64,000 nt of DNA, from NCBI RefSeq assembly GCF_018417595.1, contig NZ_CP070982.1, positions 2,443,501 through 2,507,500 of the forward strand, read 5' to 3'. The position numbers and the translations under genes were made by a program. Below, one piece after another: positions 17,869 through 24,860 of this stretch (positions are counted from its first letter, which is position 1; every line of letters begins with the position of its first letter). This DNA is from Pseudomonas entomophila (lineage in GTDB: Bacteria; Pseudomonadota; Gammaproteobacteria; Pseudomonadales; Pseudomonadaceae). A model generated the notes under the pieces. The model was not told where the DNA came from. It saw only the letters and a program-made list of their open reading frames with translations, and ran no database searches.

Positions 17869-18876
17869 TTACTCGCCGAGGCGTTGCTCGCGCGAGGGCG
17901 GGTAGCCGAAGTAGGCGGCATAGCACTTGCTGAAGTGCGACACCGAGACGAACCCGCAGGCCACTGCGACTTCCATCACCGACAGGTCGGAATATTGCAG
18001 CAGGCGCCGGCTCTTGGTGATGCGCAGCTCCATGTAGTAGCGCCGCGGCGAGGTGCCGAGCTGGGCCTGGAACAGGCGGTCGATCTGCCGCCGCGAGCGA
18101 CCGGAGTAGGCGGCCAGCTGGTCCAGGCTCAGGGTTTCCTCGAGGTTGTTCTCCATCAGCTCGACGATGGTGCGCAGGTGCAGGCTCATGGATTTCTTCG
18201 CCCCGGGACCAACCTGGCGATAGCGCGCGCCGGAGAACGACAGGATCTCCTCGACACCTTCGGCCAGGGCGTCGCCGTGCAGGCGGCGGACCAGGCCGAG
18301 CATCAGCTCCATGGCACCGTTGGGGCTGGCGGCGGTGAGGCGGTCGCGGTCGAGGGTGAAGCTGGCCGGGGTGATGCGGGTCTGCGGGCTGCATTCGGCC
18401 AGGCTGGCGCGTTGTTCGGGGTGGACGCTGCAGCCATAGTCGTCGAGCACTCCGGCGCGGCCGAGGAACCAGGCGCCGTTCCATAGCCCGCCGAGGGTCA
18501 TGCCGTGGCTGGCGCAGTCGCCCAGCAGGCGGTCGAGCTCGGGGTACTTGAGCGGCGTGCGCAGGCCGCCGCAGATCACCAGCAGGTCGAGCGCGTGCAG
18601 CGTCTGCGGGGTGAGGGGGGTGGCGACCAGTTCCAGGCCCAGGTCGCTGAGCACCCGGTCGCCGCCCAGCGACAGCGGGGTGAAGGCGAAGCGCTCGGCG
18701 CGCAGCAGGTTGGCGGTGACCAGCACGTCCATGGCCACGGTGAAACTGGCCATGGAGAAGTGTTCGAGCAGCACGAAGGCGACCTGGTAGGGGCGTTCGG
18801 CGCTGCCGTCGGTGGGCTTGAGCCGCAGCATGTTGCTGGTGCTGGTCTTCTTGCTGAACTGGCGTGGCGTGGGCAC
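17869..18876 (-). CDS. GlxA-type AraC family transcriptional regulator
   Basis: A regulator with an N-terminal DJ-1/PfpI-like sensor domain (VAFVLLEHFSMASFTVAMDVL through GLWNGAWFLGRAGVL) and a C-terminal AraC DNA-binding domain with two helix-turn-helix units (LDQLAAYSGRSRRQIDRLF and SVMEVAVACGFVSVSHFSKCY). The position of the DJ-1 nucleophile is Asn, not Cys, so it is a sensor and not an enzyme. Start is taken at GTG 18876 (GGAG six bases upstream), giving 335 residues; TTG 18936 and ATG 18831 are alternatives. GlxA-type proteins often sense amino acids or quaternary amines, but the ligand here is not readable. No target gene is obvious next to it. Confidence 0.85.
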   Translation of the reverse strand: MPTPRQFSKKTSTSNMLRLKPTDGSAERPYQVAFVLLEHFSMASFTVAMDVLVTANLLRAERFAFTPLSLGGDRVLSDLGLELVATPLTPQTLHALDLLVICGGLRTPLKYPELDRLLGDCASHGMTLGGLWNGAWFLGRAGVLDDYGCSVHPEQRASLAECSPQTRITPASFTLDRDRLTAASPNGAMELMLGLVRRLHGDALAEGVEEILSFSGARYRQVGPGAKKSMSLHLRTIVELMENNLEETLSLDQLAAYSGRSRRQIDRLFQAQLGTSPRRYYMELRITKSRRLLQYSDLSVMEVAVACGFVSVSHFSKCYAAYFGYPPSREQRLGE

Positions 18877-18994
18877 TGCGGACTCCGCTTCCTGGCTGGC
18901 GGGGATGAGTGTGCGTCGGGGCGGGGGGAAAGACAACCGGGTGAGTGCGCGTTGGGCTATGCTGGGCGCCCGCTACCCCAGGACCTTGATCACG

Positions 18995-19465
18995 ATGAAA
19001 TACGCCGCCGCCCTGTTGCTCAGCCTGCTCCCGTTGCTGGCCCTGGCCGTGGAACCTGGCGACAGGCTCGCGCCCTGGACCTTGCTCGACCAGTACGACC
19101 AGCCCTACAGCCTGTCGGCCGACACCCGCATCCTGCTGGTGGCCCAGGACATGGACGGCGCCAAGCTGGTCAAGGCGGCGCTGGAGGGGCAGCCCAAGGG
19201 CTACCTGGAGGCGCGCGATGCGGTGTTCGTCGCTGATATCCAGCGCATGCCGGCGCTGGTCAGCAAGCTGTTCGCCATACCGGCGATGCGTGACTACAGC
19301 TACCGGGTGATGCTGGACCGCGAAGGGCGGGTTGCCAGCCGTTATGCGGCGGGTGACGGCAAGGTGCAGTGGTTGACGTTGGATAAAGGTGTGCTGGTGA
19401 AGCGCCAGGCGTTCTCCGACGCTCAAGCACTCAAGGCGGCGCTGAAGCAGGTGGGCCGCCCCTGA
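18995..19465 (+). CDS. Exported thioredoxin-fold-like protein without CXXC
   Basis: A 156-residue protein with a clear Sec signal (MKYAAALLLSLLPLLALAVEPG) and a mature part that looks thioredoxin/redoxin-like: GDRLAPWTLLDQYDQPYSL near the start resembles the opening strand of AhpC/TlpA folds. There is no CXXC and no cysteine in the mature part, so it cannot be a thiol oxidoreductase. It is divergent from the GlxA-type regulator. The true function is unknown; the fold assignment is an inference from the pattern only. Confidence 0.7.
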   Translation: MKYAAALLLSLLPLLALAVEPGDRLAPWTLLDQYDQPYSLSADTRILLVAQDMDGAKLVKAALEGQPKGYLEARDAVFVADIQRMPALVSKLFAIPAMRDYSYRVMLDREGRVASRYAAGDGKVQWLTLDKGVLVKRQAFSDAQALKAALKQVGRP

Positions 19466-19495
19466 ACCTGTTATCTGAACTGCTGATCTAGTGTC

Positions 19496-19581
19496 CCTGT
19501 GGGAGCGGGTTCACCCGCGAATACGGTAGTGAATTCACCTCCGCCTTCGCGGGTAGACCCGCTCCCACAGGTATGCCGTGC
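19496..19581. repeat. Inverted REP-like pair
   Basis: CCTGTGGGAGCGGGTTCACC... (19496-19521) faces its near-perfect reverse complement (19556-19581) across 34 bases, between two convergent genes. It may also end transcription. Confidence 0.75.
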
Positions 19582-19583
19582 TC

Positions 19584-20348
19584 TTAAAGAAGGCGTATTG
19601 GGTTGAACGCTTCTTGCAGCAATCCAGGCAACACTTCTCCCGCCTTGCCGGCCAGGGTGAACTCGCGCGGATGGTTGGTCACCACCGGTTGCGGATTGAC
19701 ATGCACCACGGTCGCGCCGGCCTGCAACGCCATCCGTGGTATCGACGCTGCCGGCTGGACCACGCCCGAGGTGCCTATCGACAGCAGCAGGTCGCAGTCT
19801 TCGGCAGCCGCGAAGGCCTGGTCCAGCGTGTGTTCGGGCAACTGCTCGCCGAACCAGACCACGCCGGGCCGCAGGTAGCCTCCACACGTATCGCAGCGCG
19901 GTGGCTCGATACGCCGGCCTTGCTCGGCGCCTTCGGTCAGAGGAAGTGTGCTGCCGACCGGTTGCGCGCAACTGAAGCAGCGAAATGCATCCAGTCGCCC
20001 GTGCAAGTGCAATACTTCGCGGCTGCCTGCGCGTTCGTGAAGGTCGTCGACGTTCTGTGTCACCAGGGTGACTTTCGGTAGCCTGGCTTGCAGGCTGGCG
20101 ATGGCCTGATGCGCGGGGTTGGGGCGTGCCTGAATGATGCCCGCACGACGCATCTCGTACCAGCCCCAGACCAGCGCCGGGTCCGCGGCAAAGCCGTCGG
20201 CGCTGGCCAGTTGCACGGGGTCGAAGCGCTCCCACAGCCCCTCGAGCTTGTCGCGAAAGGTAGCGATACCGCTCTCGGCCGACACGCCGGCGCCGGTGAA
20301 CACCACCAGGTGGCGGGCCTGGGCAAGCAGTCCGGGGTCGAAGGGCAT
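19584..20348 (-). CDS. cobB: NAD-dependent sirtuin deacylase, class III type
   Basis: A 254-residue Sir2-family enzyme that removes acyl groups from lysines using NAD. It has the NAD-binding GAGVSAESGI (19-28), QNVDDLH (98-104) and catalytic His116 (LHLHG). Zinc is bound by Cys124, Cys127, Cys152 and Cys155. Tyr64 and Arg67 (YEMR) form the Y-x-x-R pair that marks sirtuins preferring succinyl or malonyl lysine, as in CobB and SIRT5. It is probably a single-gene unit, ending in the REP pair. Confidence 0.93.
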   Translation of the reverse strand: MPFDPGLLAQARHLVVFTGAGVSAESGIATFRDKLEGLWERFDPVQLASADGFAADPALVWGWYEMRRAGIIQARPNPAHQAIASLQARLPKVTLVTQNVDDLHERAGSREVLHLHGRLDAFRCFSCAQPVGSTLPLTEGAEQGRRIEPPRCDTCGGYLRPGVVWFGEQLPEHTLDQAFAAAEDCDLLLSIGTSGVVQPAASIPRMALQAGATVVHVNPQPVVTNHPREFTLAGKAGEVLPGLLQEAFNPIRLL

Positions 20349-20477
20349 GGCGAATCTCCAGGGGCAGGGCGGTCACTGTGCCTGCGGGGCGGAAAACGAA
20401 CAAGGGGAATTGGTGCTTGACCTCGACTTAACCCGAGGTTCGATACTCGGCCGCTCTTCCCTCGACGGAGCGATACC

Positions 20478-20897
20478 ATGACCCAGCCACACGCCTTTCA
20501 CCTGTCCAACCCGGAAGGCCTCTACGACCCCAGCGCCAACGCCTATTCCCACGTCGCCGAAGTGCGTGCCGGCAGCCGCTTGCTGTATATCGCCGGGCAG
20601 GGCGGGGAAGATGGACGGGGCGAACTGTCGGCGCATTTCGACGAGCAGGCCCGGCAGGCCCTGGCCAACCTCAAGACCGCCCTGGCGTCCAAGGGGGCGA
20701 GCCTGGCCGATGTGTTCAAGCTGACGCTGCTGGTGGTCGACCACTGCGAGGAACGCCTGCGCCAGTGGGTGGCCGAGGCCGAGCGGGCCTGGGGCGGGCG
20801 GATGGCGCCGACCTGCACGTTGATTCCGGTGCCGCGCCTGGCGCTGGACGGCATGCTGGTGGAAGTCGATGCGGTGGCGGCGCTGCCTGCGCAGTAG
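20478..20897 (+). CDS. Rid-family protein lacking the catalytic Arg
   Basis: A 139-residue YjgF/YER057c/UK114 (Rid) protein with SRLLYIAGQGGEDGRG, EQARQALANLKTALASKGASLADVFKL and the C-terminal MLVEVDAVAAL strand. Canonical RidA deaminates reactive enamines with an Arg in the P-x-R region; here that stretch reads APTCTLIPV, with no Arg. It is therefore probably a member of another Rid subgroup with a different or no imine-deaminase activity. Compare the second Rid gene at 62501-62881, which keeps the Arg. Divergent from cobB. Confidence 0.88.
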   Translation: MTQPHAFHLSNPEGLYDPSANAYSHVAEVRAGSRLLYIAGQGGEDGRGELSAHFDEQARQALANLKTALASKGASLADVFKLTLLVVDHCEERLRQWVAEAERAWGGRMAPTCTLIPVPRLALDGMLVEVDAVAALPAQ

Positions 20898-20989
20898 TGT
20901 CGGCAAGGCCGCTCCCCGACCGGCACCGCGCGCTATCGAGGCATTGGGCCGTCACCCGCGCGAGCAGTTCCAGTACGATCGGGGCTGGC

Positions 20990-21313
20990 CTACTTGTTGT
21001 TGATGCACTGCGACTGCACCACATAGCGCACGGTACGCAGGGTGCCCTGGCTGTCCTCGAAGGTCATCAGCCTCGGTACCACCTCGCAGGTGCGCGGGTC
21101 GCCCGACTGGCGCACGAAGCGGGCGACATCCAGCTGCATGCCATAGCGATAGTCGACGATCTCGGGCATCGGCTTGTCGCGTTTCGCCGCGTAGGCCGCC
21201 ACGGCCTGCTGGTGGTCGGCGAACAGCTGCTCGTTGCGCTGCCCGGAAAAGCCGCTGGCCTGGGCCGAGAGGGAAAGCGCCAGCAGTGCGGCGCAGATGA
21301 TCAGACGTTGCAT
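20990..21313 (-). CDS. DUF2790-type small exported protein
   Basis: A 107-residue exported protein with a Sec signal (MQRLIICAALLALSLSAQASG) and the pattern PEIVDYRYGMQLDVARFV, CEVVPRLMTFEDSQGTLRTVRYVVQSQC that I associate with DUF2790. Two cysteines in the mature part may form a disulfide. Several members of this family in Pseudomonas are induced by copper or by stress, but nothing here proves that. It is divergent from the OprD-family porin with a 280-base gap in which I recognised no certain operator. Confidence 0.78.
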   Translation of the reverse strand: MQRLIICAALLALSLSAQASGFSGQRNEQLFADHQQAVAAYAAKRDKPMPEIVDYRYGMQLDVARFVRQSGDPRTCEVVPRLMTFEDSQGTLRTVRYVVQSQCINNK

Positions 21314-21593
21314 GGGGTGCCTCCGAATGGTCCGTGGTTTCGGAGCCCACCCTAAAGAGGGCCGACCAACAGCGGCATGACGCCAGGGTTACAGATCTGC
21401 AAGGGTCGCCACGTCCGCTGTGTTCACCCCTTGAATGACGCGATTGTAATCCGCCCATCACCTTCCCGTTATCCGTCGGCGGCGAGCATCAGCCTCGGCC
21501 GAAGGGGCTGGGTGCGCCTGCATCTGGCCAAGCCAGGGACGCTCCAGCGCCAAGGGCCGACAACAAGAACAGCCGCAATCGAAGGAGCATCGG

Positions 21594-22937
21594 ATGACTA
21601 ACAGTCCCACACTTTCCCTGGCCGCGCTGCTGGCGCTGGCGGGTGTCGGCCCGGCCGCCTGGGCCGCCGAAGAGCAGCAGGAAGGGTTCATCGAGGGCAG
21701 CCGCCTGAGCGTGCTCAACCGCAACTATTACTTCAACCGTGACCACCGCGACGGGCCGGCCCCCACCTACAACCGTGGCAAGGAGAGTGACAACGGCTAC
21801 TCCGAAGCCTGGGCCCACGCCATCATCACCCGCTTCGAATCCGGTTTCACCCAGGGCACCGTGGGGGTCGGCGTGGATGCCTTCGCCATGCTCGGGCTCA
21901 AGCTCGACACCGGCGGTGGGCGCAACGGCGGGCGCAGCTCGTTCGATGTGCTGCCGGTGGACAGCGATGGCCAGGCCCGCGACGAATACAGCAAGGTCGG
22001 CGGCGCGGCCAAGGTGCGGCTGTTCGACACCGTGCTGCGGGTGGGCGATGTGTTCCCGGTCAACCCGGTAGTGGCTGCGGGTGACTCGCGCCTGCTGCCG
22101 GAGAGTTTTCGCGGCGTCACCCTGGAGAACACCAGCCTGCAGGGCCTGACGCTGCAGGCCGGGCGCCTGCATGCCATGAGCCAGCCGGTGTCCAGCGACT
22201 TGCGCGACAACTTCGTGACCTTCTACGGCGGCCCGGTGGATTCGCCGTGGATCGCCTACGGCGGTGGCGACTACGCGATCAACGAAAATGTCAGCGTGAG
22301 CCTGTTCGGCAGCCGCCTGAAGGACGTGTGGAACCAGTACTACGCCGGCACCAGTGTGACCTGGCCGCTGTCGGATGAACTGGCGCTGATCGGCGGCTTC
22401 AACTTCTACAACGCCAGGGACGAAGGGCGTCAGCGCCTGGGGCAGTTCGACAACGACATCTGGAGCGCAAAGGTCGGTGTGCGCTACGGCGCTCACACCC
22501 TGGCGCTGACGCACCAGCGCAACAACGGTGACGACGACTTCGACTACCTGCGCCAGTCCGACTCGATCTTCCTCGACAACTCCATCCAGTACAGCGACTT
22601 CAACTCGCCGAAGGAGCGTTCGTGGATGCTGCGCTACGACCTGAACATGGCCGCCTACGGCGTGCCGGGGCTGTCGTTCATGACCCGCTACGGCCGGGGC
22701 AGCGACGCCGACTACAGCCACGCCAACGCCTACTACATGCGCCGTGACGACAACGGCGACCCGCTCACCGACCAGAAGCGCTGGGAGCGCGACATCGAGG
22801 TCAAGTATGTGGTGCAGACCGGCGCGGCCAAGGACCTGTCGCTGCGCGTGCGCCAGGCCACGACCCGGGCCACGGCCTTCGAGTCGGACCTGGACGAGGT
22901 GCGGGTGATCGTCGAGTACCCGCTGTCGATTCTCTGA
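21594..22937 (+). CDS. OprD-family outer-membrane porin
   Basis: A 447-residue substrate-specific porin with a signal peptide (MTNSPTLSLAALLALAGVGPAAWA) and the OprD hallmark FIEGSRLSVLNRNYYFNRDHRDG. Further typical segments are SEAWAHAIITRFESGFTQGTVGVGVDAFAMLGLKLDTG and PGLSFMTRYGRG, and it ends in the aromatic/hydrophobic terminal strand VRVIVEYPLSIL. OprD relatives carry basic amino acids (OccD) or carboxylates (OccK); I cannot assign the substrate. Strong AAGGAG ribosome site. Ends at an intrinsic terminator. Confidence 0.92.
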   Translation: MTNSPTLSLAALLALAGVGPAAWAAEEQQEGFIEGSRLSVLNRNYYFNRDHRDGPAPTYNRGKESDNGYSEAWAHAIITRFESGFTQGTVGVGVDAFAMLGLKLDTGGGRNGGRSSFDVLPVDSDGQARDEYSKVGGAAKVRLFDTVLRVGDVFPVNPVVAAGDSRLLPESFRGVTLENTSLQGLTLQAGRLHAMSQPVSSDLRDNFVTFYGGPVDSPWIAYGGGDYAINENVSVSLFGSRLKDVWNQYYAGTSVTWPLSDELALIGGFNFYNARDEGRQRLGQFDNDIWSAKVGVRYGAHTLALTHQRNNGDDDFDYLRQSDSIFLDNSIQYSDFNSPKERSWMLRYDLNMAAYGVPGLSFMTRYGRGSDADYSHANAYYMRRDDNGDPLTDQKRWERDIEVKYVVQTGAAKDLSLRVRQATTRATAFESDLDEVRVIVEYPLSIL

Positions 22938-22998
22938 TCGCAACCAGAATTCACCTTGAGAAGCCCACGTGCTCCTTTGGTTGAAGGTGAATGTTTTG

Positions 22999-23023
22999 GC
23001 GCCTCTTGCGAGGCGCTTTTTTT
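22999..23023 (+). terminator. Intrinsic terminator after the OprD-family porin
   Basis: GCGCCTC-TTGC-GAGGCGC (7-bp perfect stem, 4-base loop) is followed by seven T residues. Confidence 0.92.
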
Positions 23024-23060
23024 ATGGATTTGAAGGTCGAATTGCAGCGACCATTCAACC

Positions 23061-23150
23061 GCGCGCCGCCCGCGCGGCGCATCGCGGCTAAAGCCACTCC
23101 TAGAAACATGCTGCGCAGCGCCTGTAGGAGCGGATTCATCCGCGATGCGT
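23061..23150. repeat. Inverted pair of REP elements
   Basis: GCGCCGCCCGCGCGGCGCAT... faces a second copy (TGTAGGAGCGGATTCATCCG, from 23113) between the porin terminator and the beta-propeller gene stop. Confidence 0.75.
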
Positions 23151-23155
23151 CGACC

Positions 23156-24208
23156 TCAGCTGTCTTCCTTCGGCTGCACCACGATCGCCAATGCATCTGG
23201 CTCGGGGCCGACCTTCCAGCGCGCCTTCTCGGTCCAGTTGACGGTGCTGATCACCGCGACTTCGTCGCCACCGCTGATCGCCACGTAGACCCGCTTGCCA
23301 TCAGGCGAGACCACGGCCCCGATCGGTAGCGCCTCCTCACCGAGCATCGTGCGGCGGTACTCGGCACCCTCGCGGGCCAGGCCGATGCGCTTGATCTCTT
23401 TCTTGGCCGCTACGTCGATGACGGCAAGCTCCGCCGATTTGGCGCAGGTGACCAGCGCATACTTGCCGTCCGGGGTCATGGCGACGCGGATCGGGAACAG
23501 GCCGGTGCGGATGCGGTCGGTGACCTCCAGGCGCTGGGCATCGACGATGACCACTTCGTTGCCGCCACGGTTGCTGACCCACACCTGGTTGCCGCTGGGG
23601 GTGACCGCCACGCCTTCGCTGCCCGAGCCGGTCGGGATCTCGGCGATCTTCTTCTTGTGCAGCAGGTCGACCACCGACAGGGTGCCGCTGTCGACATGGG
23701 TGACATAGGCGCGGTCGGCGCCGGGCGACAGCGCGACCATGTGCGGCTTGCCACCACCGACGTCGATGCGCTCGAGCACCTTGCCCTGGGCCAGGTCGAC
23801 GATCAGCAGCCGTTCGCTGGCCTCGGTGGTGACCACCACGCGCTGGTTGTCGGGCAGGAAGCGGATGCCGTGGGGGCGGGCGTCCTGGCCCAGGTCGATG
23901 GTGCGGATGACCGTGCGCGTCGGCCAGTCGATCACGCTCAGGCTGTTGTTGGCCGTGCCTTGGGCGCCGTAGTTGCCGACCACCGCCAGCAGGCCGTTGC
24001 CGCTGACCACCACCTCGTGGGGGCCGTCGCCGACCGGCAGGCGGATCATTTCCTGGCCGCTGCGGGTGTCCAGGGCCGACACGCTGGCGTCGGCCTTGTT
24101 GCCGACCAGCAGCACGTCGTCGGCATTGGCCAGGGGCGCGCAGGCGAGCAGGGCGCTGGCCACGGCCAGCAGGCGGAAGGGGGTCGTGAGTGTCAGGGGG
24201 TAGGGCAT
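23156..24208 (-). CDS. Periplasmic YncE-like beta-propeller protein
   Basis: A 350-residue exported protein with a Sec signal (TPFRLLAVASALLACAPLANA) and a seven-bladed propeller built of YVTN-type repeats: SVIDWPTRTVIRTIDLG, LLIVDLAQGKVLERIDVG, SVVDLLHKKKIAEIPTGSGSEGVAVTP, VVIVDAQRLEVTDRIRTG, LAVIDVAAKKEIKRIGL. Start at ATG 24208, with AAGGAG seven bases upstream; an upstream in-frame extension lacks a ribosome site. Such proteins include YncE and quinohemoprotein-associated propellers. No partner enzyme is adjacent, so its role is unknown. Confidence 0.85.
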   Translation of the reverse strand: MPYPLTLTTPFRLLAVASALLACAPLANADDVLLVGNKADASVSALDTRSGQEMIRLPVGDGPHEVVVSGNGLLAVVGNYGAQGTANNSLSVIDWPTRTVIRTIDLGQDARPHGIRFLPDNQRVVVTTEASERLLIVDLAQGKVLERIDVGGGKPHMVALSPGADRAYVTHVDSGTLSVVDLLHKKKIAEIPTGSGSEGVAVTPSGNQVWVSNRGGNEVVIVDAQRLEVTDRIRTGLFPIRVAMTPDGKYALVTCAKSAELAVIDVAAKKEIKRIGLAREGAEYRRTMLGEEALPIGAVVSPDGKRVYVAISGGDEVAVISTVNWTEKARWKVGPEPDALAIVVQPKEDS

Positions 24209-24617
24209 GTCCAGTCTCCTTGAGGGTGCATTCCTTATTGCATGCACTGGATGAGACCGGCCGGGCAAGGTGGGAGTTTCAGTGGATGGGCGCGGGATGG
24301 AAAAATTGACGTTGTTGTTACAGGTGTACGCGAGGCGTTGGGTTGCGCTGAGCGGGCGAACTGATGCCAGTTATTAAAGTGGGTAATAGGTGAATTATTT
24401 ATGTATGTGTTATGCCCTGGGTCAGTGTCTTTATGAGATTTAGTTGTGGGAATAGTTGTTTTTTGTCAATGCATGGGTATGAGGGGGTTAGGCTTTTAAT
24501 TCTAAATTATGCGGGTGAGTGGCGATGCTTTTCGAGGTGGCTTCAACTGAGTGGATTTGGAGTTATTGCTCTATATTTTTCGCTCTATCTCGGCGATTTT
24601 GCTGTGTTTCAGGTAAA

Positions 24618-24646
24618 TTGACAGCAGTGTCTGCATCCTCTAGAGT
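24618..24646 (+). promoter_or_regulatory. Sigma70-type promoter of the NRPS gene
   Basis: A consensus -35 TTGACA (24618-24623), a 17-base spacer and -10 TAGAGT (24641-24646) give a predicted transcript start near 24653 and a 5' leader of about 205 bases. Best promoter match found in the AT-rich gap. Confidence 0.55.
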
Positions 24647-24802
24647 CCGTCGCTACTTGTTGCAAACTAATTCGTTAGTAGAGTGGCAAGACGTCGCTAT
24701 GGATTGGCGTCATATAAGAACAACACCCGTCTGCGTATGTCTCGTGTTTCTCGAAAGTTGAATGAGATTAACGCTGCCTTAGTGGCATCAAGCCATGAAG
24801 CG

Positions 24803-24824
24803 GACAGGCACGCGGCTGCCTGTC
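24803..24824 (+). promoter_or_regulatory. Hairpin with GGA motifs in the NRPS leader
   Basis: GACAGGCA-CGCGGC-TGCCTGTC forms a perfect 8-bp hairpin 37 bases before the NRPS start. GGA motifs occur at the hairpin base (CGGAC), in CCGGAAG, and in the ribosome site AAGGAAAT, a pattern compatible with RsmA/RsmE binding. No run of T follows, so it is not a terminator. Confidence 0.4.
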
Positions 24825-24860
24825 GATAACCGGAAGCCACTAAAGAAAAGGAAATTCTTT

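Larger units (their letters stand above)
24209..24860 (+). other. AT-rich gene-free leader region of the NRPS
   Basis: A 652-base gap without a convincing gene. From about 24300 to 24790 it is strikingly richer in A/T than the rest of the window. Small open frames at 24412-24621 and 24519-24761 have no good ribosome site and no recognisable product. The gap contains a good sigma70 promoter (24618-24646) and a leader hairpin (24803-24824), listed separately. Confidence 0.7.

Noticed and set aside
24412..24761. Two small open frames in the AT-rich region upstream of the NRPS
   Set aside because: No ribosome sites, no recognisable protein features, and they overlap the predicted promoter.
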